NCBI GenBank assembly: GCA_025594325.1
Contig: JANHCV010000016.1
Location: 434,001 to 498,000 of the forward strand
DNA length: 64,000 nt
Source: Blastocladiella emersonii ATCC 22665
Taxonomy: Eukaryota > Blastocladiomycota > Blastocladiomycetes > Blastocladiales > Blastocladiaceae
Direction: 5' to 3'
The position numbers and the translations under genes were made by a program. This document shows, piece after piece, positions 50,690 through 59,807 of this stretch. The notes below the pieces were generated by a model. The model was not told where the DNA came from. It saw nothing but the letters and a program-made list of their open reading frames with translations, and did no database searches. How positions within the stretch are numbered: the stretch's first letter is position 1; each line of letters opens with the position of its first letter.

Positions 50690-52399
50690 ATGGCCAACAT
50701 CGTGACTCTCGACAAACTGCTCAAGTCGCCGCCCGCGTCGGCGCCGGCACCGTCACCAGCGCCGCGCATGGAGCGCCGAAAGTCGGTGGTCTCGTCAACG
50801 TCAGTCGTGAGCTACTGGGGCGAGCAGCGCACCATCCTGATGCTGTGCGGGCTCCTGCTGTGCTCGGTGCTCGTCAACGTCTTCTTCTCGTCGACCATCC
50901 AGCCCGCCACCTTCGCGCTCAACAACGCCTGGAGCAAGCGCCCGAACCTCGTGTGCGACATGGACGCTATCAGCAAGTCGCACCTGCCGACGGGCAAGCA
51001 GTACGTTTCTCTCGCAGGAAGTGATGGCCGCAATGATCATGGACTCACCTCGCGCACTCGCACGTCTCACAGCCACATGGTCGACCTGTACGGCGTGCCC
51101 GTCGAGAACGTGCGGTTCCTCGAGGAGTCCAAGATGCTGACCGAGGTGGCGTCGTACATTGCCAAGGCCGGGCTCACGCTGCTCGACTACTCGGCCTACC
51201 ACTTCGACTGCGGAGGCATCACGGCCGTGTTCCTGCTGTCCGAGTCGCACGTGTCGTTCCACTCGTGGCCCGAGCATGGGTTCGTCGCCCTCGACGTTTA
51301 CACGTGCGGCAAGGGCCGCCCCGAGCACATTGTCGACAAGTTCAAGGCGCTGCTGCAGCCGGCGGCCGTCCGCCACACGTTCCTCGAGCGCGGCGCCGAC
51401 CGCCACCTCGCCATGACCACTAACTCGGGCAACTTTGGCGGCATCGCCGCGAACGAGACCGAGTCGGCGGCGCCCATCGTGCGCCCGGTTGTCGCGTCCC
51501 CGCCGGCCAGCGCCGCCGAGGCCGCTCCCGTTCCCAGCAAGGCCGACGAGGTGGTGCAGCTCGCTCCCGGCCGCGTGTTCCCCGACGTGGCGCCGGTGGC
51601 GGCGACCGAGATCATGACCAAGAAGCTGATGGGCCCGTCGGCGCCCATGGACCTGTGCGTCAACGGCGACGGGCCCGAGGACGACTGCCTCCTGCTGCGC
51701 AACGCGGTGGTGCACGCGGACGTGCAGACGCCGTACCAGCGCATCGAGATTGTCGATACGCAGACGCTGGGCCGGTGCATGCTGCTGGACCGCGTGGTGC
51801 AGTTCTGCGAGGAGGACAACCACATCTACACGTCGCAGATCACGGACCGCGCCATGGCGACGCTCCCCGCGGACGACGGCCGCAAGCTCAACGTGACGAT
51901 CATCGGCGGCGGCGACGGGTGGGTGGCGTCGTACCTGCTGGACGCGTACGCGGACCGCATTGAGTCGATCCGGATCGTCGACATTGACGAGCAGGTGGCC
52001 AAGCTGACGCGCACCTTCTTCGACCCCGAGGGCGCAGCGTGGTCGTTCACGGACCCGCGCGTGCACTGGACATTCGTCGACGCCAACGTGTGGCTGGCCG
52101 ACCTGCCCGCGGGCGTCGCGCCCGGGTCCATGGACCTCGTCATCATCGACTGCACCGACCACACGGCCGAAGCCTCGAAGGTCCTGTACACGCGCGACTT
52201 TTACGCGAACGTGCGGCGGCTGATGCGCGCCGGCGCGGCGCTCACGCAGCAGGTCAACACGGTCGACCCCGACTACGCGCCCTTCTTCGACACGGTGCGC
52301 GCGCAGTGGGCCGACGCCGGGCTCAACGGGCTCTCCGAGTGGACCGCGTACATGCAGTCGTTCTCGGGCATGTCGCTCTTCTGGCTGGCGCACGCGTAA
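50690..52399 (+). CDS. Membrane-anchored fusion of bacterial-type AdoMet decarboxylase and spermidine synthase
   Basis: AdoMet decarboxylase makes decarboxylated SAM, and spermidine synthase uses it to aminopropylate putrescine; here both are one polypeptide. Exons 50690-51000 and 51073-52399 over a 72-base GTACGT intron (a multiple of three) give 545 residues. A membrane anchor lies at about 48-67 (TILMLCGLLLCSVLVNVFF). The SpeD domain follows (about 100-205): GKHHMVDLYG, then LLSESHVSFHSWPEHGF with the Glu-Ser self-cleavage site and catalytic His, and VYTCG with the catalytic Cys. After a Pro/Ala linker the synthase domain (about 295-545) has PYQRIEIV, LLDRVVQFCE, the SAM loop IIGGGDGW, VDIDEQV and LVIIDCTD. 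Eukaryotes normally use the unrelated-length AMD1-type decarboxylase, so a bacterial class fused and anchored is notable. A spliceosomal intron shows it is nuclear, not contamination. Confidence 0.93.
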   Translation: MANIVTLDKLLKSPPASAPAPSPAPRMERRKSVVSSTSVVSYWGEQRTILMLCGLLLCSVLVNVFFSSTIQPATFALNNAWSKRPNLVCDMDAISKSHLPTGKQYVSLAGSDGRNDHGLTSRTRTSHSHMVDLYGVPVENVRFLEESKMLTEVASYIAKAGLTLLDYSAYHFDCGGITAVFLLSESHVSFHSWPEHGFVALDVYTCGKGRPEHIVDKFKALLQPAAVRHTFLERGADRHLAMTTNSGNFGGIAANETESAAPIVRPVVASPPASAAEAAPVPSKADEVVQLAPGRVFPDVAPVAATEIMTKKLMGPSAPMDLCVNGDGPEDDCLLLRNAVVHADVQTPYQRIEIVDTQTLGRCMLLDRVVQFCEEDNHIYTSQITDRAMATLPADDGRKLNVTIIGGGDGWVASYLLDAYADRIESIRIVDIDEQVAKLTRTFFDPEGAAWSFTDPRVHWTFVDANVWLADLPAGVAPGSMDLVIIDCTDHTAEASKVLYTRDFYANVRRLMRAGAALTQQVNTVDPDYAPFFDTVRAQWADAGLNGLSEWTAYMQSFSGMSLFWLAHA

Positions 52400-52917
52400 G
52401 GGCTCCTGCCGCGATACCGACCGACGAGCTTCGCTGGCCGAGGCTGGTCCGCCCTGTAGATAGTCACACCATCTCAATATGATCATAGCGTTATCACATA
52501 GCTTGTTGCATGAAGTCTGTCCTCAGTCCCTGCCGACTTCCTCCATGGCTGCGAGGCAGGCTGCGAGAGCTGATACGACGCGATTCTCGATGACGCCACA
52601 CGCGGCGCCTCGGGCGCGACCCGAGCGGACGGATCTCCAGCACCAGGGGCCTCCGTCGCGAGCGACGCCGCGGATCGCGTCGGCGTGCAGCGGGTCGCGC
52701 GTTCGCGAGAGTCGCGGCGGTGAGTCGGGCCGGAGCGCGCGCGGCGTGATGGTGGCGGAGCAGGCCGGGTGCGAGACACTCGGCTGCCGGTCGGTCGGTG
52801 ATGGCCGCCGATTGGGCCGGGCACGAAGGCGAGGGGAGGGACGCCCGCCCGCGGAGCCGTCAACAAGTCCCTTCTCCCTCAGCAACAGCTCATACAACCG
52901 CCACTTCCACGTATCTC
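52400..52917. promoter_or_regulatory. Intergenic region upstream of the thioesterase gene
   Basis: About 520 bases carrying TGTCTCGCACC on the minus strand at 52768-52778, 140 bases before the next start. No gene is visible. Confidence 0.45.
52768..52778 (-). promoter_or_regulatory. Recurrent 11-mer TGTCTCGCACC, copy 5
   Basis: Exact copy, minus strand, 140 bases upstream of the thioesterase start. Confidence 0.55.
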
Positions 52918-54474
52918 ATGATGATGTTGCGCACTGCACTCGCTGCCCGCGCGGGCCACCACGCCGCGCGGCGGTCCGTGATCCGCGGATTCGCGGCCTC
53001 GGCCACTCGCGCCGATGCTGCGACGAAGGACGCTGCTGCTCCGGCCGCCGAGTCCGCCGCCGAGACCAAGAACCCGTACAAGCTCGGCAAGCCGTTTGCG
53101 GCAGCGCTCGAGGCCGACACGGCGGGCGTGCCCGTCAAGGAGGGCCTGCCGACAGCCAACGGCAACGGCAACGGCAACGGCGCGCGCCGGTACTCTGTGC
53201 TGCCGCACCGGACCAACCTCACGTCGCGGCTGTGGCTCGACCGCTTCGACCGCAACAACAGCGAGTACAAGCGCCTGATCGAGGACCGCATCGCCGCGGC
53301 CGAGGGCGGGCACGGCGCCGCCATCAACCCGCTCGCCGTCGACCCCGCCACCCTCGCCAAGCCGCGCAAGCTCGTCCTCAAGACCATGAAGGACTCGTAC
53401 GTCGAGGAGCTGCTCCCCTTCCAGACCAACCCGCACGTCCGCGAGGAGTACGTCAGCTTCTACGGCGGCATCCGCATCGCCAAGCTGCTCGAGGACCTCG
53501 ACGCCATGTCCGGCAGCATCTCGTACACGCACTGCGACGACAACACCCCCGAGACCCCGCCCCTAACCATCGTCACCGCCTCCATCGACCGCATCGACCT
53601 GCTCAAGCGGCCCTCGCTCAACCAGGACATCAAGGTCGCCGGCTTCGTCTCGTTTGTCGGCCACTCGTCCATGGAGATCACCATCAACGTGGAATCCGTC
53701 GACTCCAAGGGCAACCTCGAGGACCCGATCCTGCGCGCCAAGTTCACCATGGTCGCCCGCGACCCCATCACCAACAAGGCCGTCCAGGTCAACCCGCTCG
53801 TCCTGCAGAACGACGCCGAGCGCCGCCTCTTCGCCATGGGCGCCGAGCTCAAGGCGCGCAAGAAGCTCGCCGCCGCGCAGTCGCTCAGCAAGCTGCCGCC
53901 CACCTCGGACGAGCGCCTGCTCATCCACGAGCTGTGGCTGCAGTCCAAAAAGTACGGCGAGCACAAGCTGCCGCCCGGCTTCACCTGGATGTCCGACACC
54001 AAGTGCCAGTCGGTCCACATCACCCAGCCGCAGGACCGCAACATCCACAACTTCATTTTCGGCGGCCACCTTCTGCGCCAGGCCTTCGAGATGGCCTACA
54101 CGACCGCCTCGCTCTTCTGCCGCGGCCACCCGATCTTCCTCGCCATGGACGACATCTGGTTCCGCAAGCCCGTGCCCATCGGCTCGATCCTCCACTTCAA
54201 CTCGCACATTGTCTACTCGCGCGCCCCCGCCGGCGGCAGCTTCCAGGTCATGGTCACGGCCGACGTCGTCGACCACGCCACGGGCGCCCGCGACACTACC
54301 AACGTGTTCCACTTCACCTTTGGTCTCGACGAGTCCACCACCAAGTCGCCGCTGCCCCAGGTCCTCCCGCGCACCTACGAGGACTCGATGAACTACCTCG
54401 ACGGCAAGCGCCGCCTCGAGACCGGCCTCGAGATGGCCAAGGAGAACAAGTCGTCGCTCCTCTCACTGTGGTGA
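52918..54474 (+). CDS. Mitochondrial acyl-CoA thioesterase, ACOT9-like
   Basis: Double-hotdog thioesterases of the ACOT9 group hydrolyse acyl-CoAs in mitochondria. The frame starts with three consecutive ATGs (52918, 52921, 52924) and gives 518 residues. The first 30 residues are Arg/Ala/His-rich without acidic residues (RTALAARAGHHAARRSVIRG), a clear mitochondrial presequence. Two hotdog domains follow: the first has VSFYGGIRIAKLLEDLDAMSG and VGHSSMEITINVE; the second has HNFIFGGHLLRQAFEMAY, ASLFCRGHPIFLAMDDIWF and PVPIGSILHFNSHI. FGGHLLR is the expected active-site helix start of the second domain. No intron is needed. It is convergent with the tomosyn gene (103 bases between stops). Substrate chain length cannot be read from sequence. 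Confidence 0.9.
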   Translation: MMMLRTALAARAGHHAARRSVIRGFAASATRADAATKDAAAPAAESAAETKNPYKLGKPFAAALEADTAGVPVKEGLPTANGNGNGNGARRYSVLPHRTNLTSRLWLDRFDRNNSEYKRLIEDRIAAAEGGHGAAINPLAVDPATLAKPRKLVLKTMKDSYVEELLPFQTNPHVREEYVSFYGGIRIAKLLEDLDAMSGSISYTHCDDNTPETPPLTIVTASIDRIDLLKRPSLNQDIKVAGFVSFVGHSSMEITINVESVDSKGNLEDPILRAKFTMVARDPITNKAVQVNPLVLQNDAERRLFAMGAELKARKKLAAAQSLSKLPPTSDERLLIHELWLQSKKYGEHKLPPGFTWMSDTKCQSVHITQPQDRNIHNFIFGGHLLRQAFEMAYTTASLFCRGHPIFLAMDDIWFRKPVPIGSILHFNSHIVYSRAPAGGSFQVMVTADVVDHATGARDTTNVFHFTFGLDESTTKSPLPQVLPRTYEDSMNYLDGKRRLETGLEMAKENKSSLLSLW

Positions 54475-54577
54475 GCTCTGCTGGTGACGTCCGTCGACTC
54501 GGGAATTTATATCATTCATTAGCTTGGGAATCATCGAATAGTACACGCCATCAGCTAACAGTCAAGTCACACCTACT

Positions 54578-57500
54578 TCAGAACTGGTACCACTTTTTCT
54601 TCTCCTCCCGCTCGCGGATCGCCTTGGCCGTGGCCGCAAACGAGCTCGCGCCTTCGTTCAGCTGCGAAAACTTTTCCTCGAGCTGCTCGAGCTTCTCGCC
54701 GCGCTTGCGCAGCGCGTCCATGGCCTCGTTGACCGCGTGCCCCGCGCCCAACGCCGCCGCGTTCACGTTGCCGAACGCTTCGTCAAGCTGCCGGTCCACG
54801 TCGGGGCTCGCGGGCGACGCCTCGGGCGACGCGGCGCCGCTGCCGAAGCCGGGGAGGTACGACATGAGGCTGCCGAGCATCGACGTCGCGGGCGGCGCGG
54901 GACGCGGCGGGAGCGGGACCAGCGTTGGCCGGCGGTCCACGCCAGCTGGCGTCGCTGCGCCGGCTGCCAACTCGCCGCCGCCGAGATCAAACGACAGCGC
55001 CGGGTGCACGGCCCACGCGGTATCGCGGCGGCACGCCACGACGTGCATGCGGTTCTCGCCCTCGACGTGAACGAGGTGCGCGTCACCCGTGATGGCAAGC
55101 CGGTCCGGGTCGGGCGCGCCGCCGCCGCGCACCCCGTGCGACATGTCGGTCACCAGCTCGAGGTACGGGTACGTCAGCATCACGACCGCCGTGTCGGTGA
55201 CGACCATGAGCACCGGCAGGGGCTCCTCGGTGTCGCCGCCGCCCTTGGCCGCCCGCGCGGTCCGCGTCCGGTTCGGCCCGGGCGACGTCGCGTGGTCGCT
55301 GTGGTTGAGCAGCTGCGTCGTCACAATGTGCCCGTGCCGCTCCAGCGTCGGCTTCCACGAGTGCAGCTTGGCGAAGTCGTCGAGGTCCAGTACCCGGATC
55401 GAGTCGCGCGTCACGATCGCGACCGTTGGGTCCAGCGGGATCGGCGAGCCCGGGTCGGAAATGGGCCCCGTCCCGTTGGACCCGCTGAGCGGGATGCGGC
55501 CCATTGGCGGCGGGTGCTTGCCCTCGTCGTCGTCGTCGGCCTTGACCGAGGGCGACGAGACGTTGAGCCGGCGCGGGAGCGTCATGACCTGCTCCTCGGC
55601 CGCAACCGCGTCAGGGACGCACAGCACCTCGAGCACGGGCACGTCGCCCTTGTCGAGGAGGCACGTGCGCAGCGAGACCGTCTCGTCCTCGAGCTCGTAC
55701 ACGAAGACGTGGCCCGAGCACCCGACGAACAGCAGCAGCGTGCCGTCGAGACCGCGGTGCCACCGGAGCGCCGTGACCGCGAACCCGCCCCCGCCGCCGC
55801 CCCCGCCGTCCGTGTCGACGACCGTCGTGTGCGAGCGGTACCGCGACAGAAGCTTGCCGCCGGCGCGCTTGGCCGCCTCGGCCGCGAGGTCGGCCGCAAT
55901 CTCCTCGCACGCCGGCGCGAGGTCGATGCGCGTCACGTAGCTCTCGGTGCGCAGGTCGAACACGTCCACAGCGCCCGACGTCGACGCGATGGCGAGGGTC
56001 GCGTCGTACAGCGCGCCGCGCGCTGCCCGCGTCGGGCGCGGCGGCAGCATGATCTTGAACGGCAGGAACACGCGCTCCTCGAACGCGCGGAACTGGACCA
56101 TGGACAGCGCGAGCGGGATCCACGTCGGCCCGTCGGGAGTGGCCGAGGTCGGCGACGCCGTGGTGCTGGTATCACCGCCTGCACCGCTGCCGTCCTCGGA
56201 CTTACCCGTGGGCGACCGCGCGGGACTCGCGGGCGCCGAGTTGAAGAGCGACCCGCGGCGGTGGTCGGGCTTGGAGTCAAGCAGCGACCCGTCGGGCCCG
56301 AGGTCGTCAAGACTGCGCATGCGCACGCGGCGCTCGCGGCCGTCCTCGAAGGTGCCCGCGAGCATCGACTTGCGGCACAGCATCTCGACGACGAGCCCGT
56401 TGGCGCACCCGAGCACCATGCGCTGCTGCGCCCAGTCGACCTGCACCCACGCGAGCGACAGACCCGGGTGCCACTCGGCGAGCGCGGTCGGGTCGTCGAT
56501 GATCGAGGCCGGGAGGTGGTCGATGATGATGGATTTGATGAGCTCGAATGGGACAAACAATCCGGGGAGCACCGTCGGCGGCGAGCTCGTCAGGTCGAGG
56601 ACGTGCACGCCCGAATCGGTCAGCAGCGTCAGCAGCGCGTGCTCGGGCAGCCGCACGTCGGGCCCCGTCGGCGGGTCGACCGACCCGCTCGTCCGCGACC
56701 AGTCGAGCGGGAGCCCGCTGATGAGCCGTGAGCACTGCCGCTGCAGACCCATGATTTCGTTCATGGCGGGCGGCGCGACGCGGCTCTGCGCGAGCGAGTG
56801 CACGCGGCCCATGCTCGCGAGCGTCAGCGGCAGCGGAAGCCCGTACTGCCGCAGCTGCGGCGGCGACTGCGACACGTCGTACGCCATGCACACGCCGCGG
56901 TCCGAGATGGCGAGCACCGCGCGCGGGTTGAGCGGCTGCCACGGCGACGCCGAGAAGAGGAGAAAGTCGGATACGAGGCCGAACACGGGGCTGTGCCGGA
57001 TGACGTGCACGGCGGGTTTCGTGGTGACGGGCTTGGACCGCGGGAACTCGAGCCGCGTCAGCGCGTGGTCCGAGAGCCCGCCGCCGACGTACAGCGTCGC
57101 GCGCTCGACCTTGGCGGGCGGAGACTGCCCCGCCGGCGCGGGTGAAGCACGGGTCTCGAGCGCCCAAATGAGCTTGAACACGGGGCACGGCGAGTCGTTC
57201 GGGTCGGGATCGTCGACTGCGGCCACAGGGAACACGGCGCCGGCCGTGCCCGATGCGCTCGTCACGGACCACACGGCGACCCACCCGTTGTCGAACCCGA
57301 CGACGATTTGCCCGCCGTCCGGGTGCCAGCACCCGGTCGTGGCGTGCGTCGGGGACGTGAAGCTCGGCGTGAGCGTGGGCCAGTGAACGGGCGTCGGCCG
57401 CGCGACGGCCTTGCGCGCGACGAGGTCCCACACGACCACGCTGCCGTCGTAGTACACGATGAGGAGCTCGTTGGTCTGGAACGGGTGGACCTGAAGGGCG

Positions 57501-58190
57501 ACGACGGGGACCATGGGCAGCGCGGCCTGGCTCGAGATCAGGTACGTCGACATCCAGCGCTTGTCTATGGAGAAGACGGCGACGCGGCCGTTCTTGCACC
57601 CGAGGTACAGCCACGGCGAGCCAGGCGCCGCCTCCATGGTGAACACCTGGCCCTCGACCACGCGCGCGTGGTACACGCACTCGCCGACGGTCAGGTCGAA
57701 GATACAGAGTCGGTTGAGCGAGTCGACGACGGCGAGTTGCGCGGTGCCCGTCTGCAGCACCAGCAGCTTGGGCTCAGCGACCAGGCCCTCCATGGAGCTC
57801 TTCAGGATGCCCTTGGACGGAAGCGGCGCCGCGAGCGTCGCGGATGGCGCAGGGCGGGCATTGGTGGGTGTTGCGTCCGGGTGTGGTAGCGGGAGCGCGA
57901 GCTCGAGGCTGTCCTTGCCGAGGACGTTGATGATGCCTGCGCGGGTGCCGATGGCGAGGATGCCCAGCGCCGGATCGCACGCGGTGCACGTCAGCTCGCC
58001 CGAGAACCCGGACGTGGAGAGCTAGACGCGATCGCGGTCAGAATCGAGCCACGGCCACGATCAGAAGGGCCCGTACTTGTGTCACGGAGTAGGACGGGTG
58101 TGTCGAGAAGAACTCGGCCTGCTCCTCCTCCTCGTCGACGCGGTAGACCGAGTTGCTGATGACCTTGGTCAGTTTGCGGATGCCTTTCAT
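54578..58190 (-). CDS. Tomosyn/Lgl/Sro7-type WD-repeat exocytosis regulator with R-SNARE tail
   Basis: Lgl/tomosyn/Sro7 proteins bind Q-SNAREs and Rab/Sec4 effectors to control vesicle fusion and polarity. Exon 1 (58190-58077, MKGIRKLTKVISN) is spliced over a 55-base GTACGG intron to exon 2 (58021-54578), giving 1185 residues. The N-terminal beta-propeller wording includes ACDPALGILAIGTRAG, LYLGCKNGRVAVFSIDK, QTNELLIVYYDGSVVVWDL and HPDGGQIVVGFDNGWVAVW, as in tomosyn. The C-terminus is an R-SNARE-like coiled coil (NEAMDALRKRGEKLEQLEEK, then LNEGASSFAATAKAI) with Arg in the zero-layer position, ending in basic and aromatic residues without a membrane anchor. Yeast Sro7 lacks this tail, so the tomosyn form is retained here. 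Loops are Ser/Pro/Gly-rich. Confidence 0.9.
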
Positions 58191-58529
58191 GATGTCGCTA
58201 TCGTTGATTTCATTTATGAGGGTGCTGCTGGAGTGCAGGGGGGTGGGATGAAGTGAGGTGCGAGACACGCGCGCGGCGCCACACCGAAAAAACCGGGTAC
58301 CCGTGGCAACGCGTCACGTTGGTCGAGAATGCACTTTGCGACGCTCGCCCTGCGACCGCCCGCTGCTCCCCTGGCCGCTGCCGGCCGCGGTCGCCGCAGT
58401 CGCGGGGAGTATAAAGACAAGGTCGGCACCCGCATCCCCCTCGTTTCGGCCTTCATAACGTCTCACAAATGTTATTCGCACAGACAATTAGGTCGCAGCA
58501 ACTCTTGTAGCTGCGGGCTCCAGACACTG
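58191..58529. promoter_or_regulatory. Divergent promoter tomosyn / small unknown gene
   Basis: About 340 bases with TGTCTCGCACC on the minus strand at 58257-58267, 67 bases before the tomosyn start codon, and a plus-strand TATAAAG at 58410-58416, about 115 bases before the ATG at 58530. Confidence 0.5.
58257..58267 (-). promoter_or_regulatory. Recurrent 11-mer TGTCTCGCACC, copy 6
   Basis: Exact copy, minus strand, 67 bases upstream of the tomosyn start and on the same strand as that gene. Confidence 0.55.
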
Positions 58530-59552
58530 ATGCACGAACGTAACTTGGTTCAAAACGCTTGCGTGAGTCTTTCGCTTCCGTGGCTCCGTGAGTACCTAAA
58601 CACAAGGACAATGCGCTTGTAACCCTACGTTGCTGCTTTATGACCCGGTCCCGCGACTTGATCCCTCGCGCCCGCCTTCACTCACCGTGGTTCCGTCTCC
58701 TCCGCCGTCCTCTCCGCCTGCAGCATTCGCCAGACAAGCGACAGTGAAACTATTTCTCGTAAGACGCCCTTACGCTCCGCACATTCTTCGACTCTACCCT
58801 TAGCCGTGCCTTCTGATTGCCGATCAGGAGCTCCACCAGCGACTTGGTGACCTGGTGGCCGAGATTTGTGTGCGGACCTGCATTCCGCATCCTCTGCTTT
58901 CGTACTCAACCTTGCTCGAGCTCATTGAACAGGTCAGCCAAATATTTGTTGTCAGCACGCTGGCTGCCTACTTGATTATTCGACTTGCCTCGCGGGTCAT
59001 GGACGCAGGCAAACGTGGGTCCAGCGTCGACGGGAACTTGCTCGATCCGACCGCCATCGAAGCGTTGTTTGGCGCGCTTCACTACTTCATGATGCTGTTC
59101 CCAAGCGAAAGGCTCTCCGACAATTTTGACATGTTACGCAGTTGGCTTCGCTCCCGGTTCACAGCAGACGTGATCGAGGCCTTGGATTCCGCACCCCCGA
59201 GGGCCCTGTTGCTGCACTGCCGCTTGCTCAAGTGCTTTGCTTGCTACAGCTTGGACCTAAACCTAAAGCCGTCCTCCCTGCAGCCTACTCGAGCACTGCG
59301 GCACTTTCCGTCCTCTTTGAAGTCTAGGGCAGGGAGCCCACTTTGCTCGCCGTCGGCGTTACTCGGTCCGCCTCGAAGTCATGGACGCGTCGCGCCATCC
59401 TTAGCGGCGAGTCTGAGCGGGCGTGCATGCTGCTCCGCGTCTTTCCGCCGTCGGACGCGTTCAAGTGGAGTCTTGCGAAGATGGTCGCTGCCAAGGGGCT
59501 CCATGAGGCCGAGGCGCAAGTGCTTGACGTTTTCGGCATTCAGATTGAATAA
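58530..59552 (+). CDS. Unrecognised four-exon gene with atypical base composition
   Basis: Exons 58530-58618, 58734-58758, 58804-59270 and 59333-59552 join in phase to 266 residues. Donors are GTAACC, GTAAGA and GTCCTC, none of the GTACGY type usual elsewhere in the window. No family is firmly recognised. The start (NACVSLSLPWLREYL) is faintly like a codanin-1 SLPWL motif, but that is weak. Later parts are helical: LLELIEQVSQIFVVSTLAAYLI, PTAIEALFGALHYFMMLFPS, RALLLHCRLLKCFACYSL, and FKWSLAKMVAAKGLHEAEAQVLDVF. Third-codon GC is visibly lower than in neighbours, suggesting relaxed constraint or different origin. If the last intron is wrong, the gene has a one-base frameshift near 59265 and a TAG at 59325, that is, a pseudogene. 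Confidence 0.45.
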
Positions 59553-59593
59553 ATAGTTCTGTGCTTCTTGCCTATTCGCGCGACGAGGCGACA

Positions 59594-59612
59594 TGTCTCG
59601 CGTGGCGAGACG
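59594..59612. promoter_or_regulatory. Inverted pair of the TGTCTCGC core
   Basis: TGTCTCGC, three bases, then GCGAGACG form a near-perfect palindrome of the recurrent core between two convergent genes, 42 bases after the stop at 59552. Its placement at 3' ends differs from the other copies. Confidence 0.4.
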
Positions 59613-59807
59613 TGTTGCGCCACAGCGTGATATCCAAATACACATGTTGAGCCATTCCTCCTTCTTTCCCACTTTCACCGCCTTGCCCTTCACTTCTCTC
59701 GAGTCGACGTGTGCTAGCAATGAAGAGAGAGAATTTGCATAAATAAACGGAGACTCGACTCGAGCGGCTCCCACCTCGCGTCGCTCGTCCACACACAGCT
59801 CGCACTC

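Noticed and set aside
50690-52399. AdoMetDC-synthase fusion as bacterial contamination
   Set aside because: It has a GTACGT-type spliceosomal intron like its neighbours, a TATA box, and sits among fungal nuclear genes with the same codon bias.
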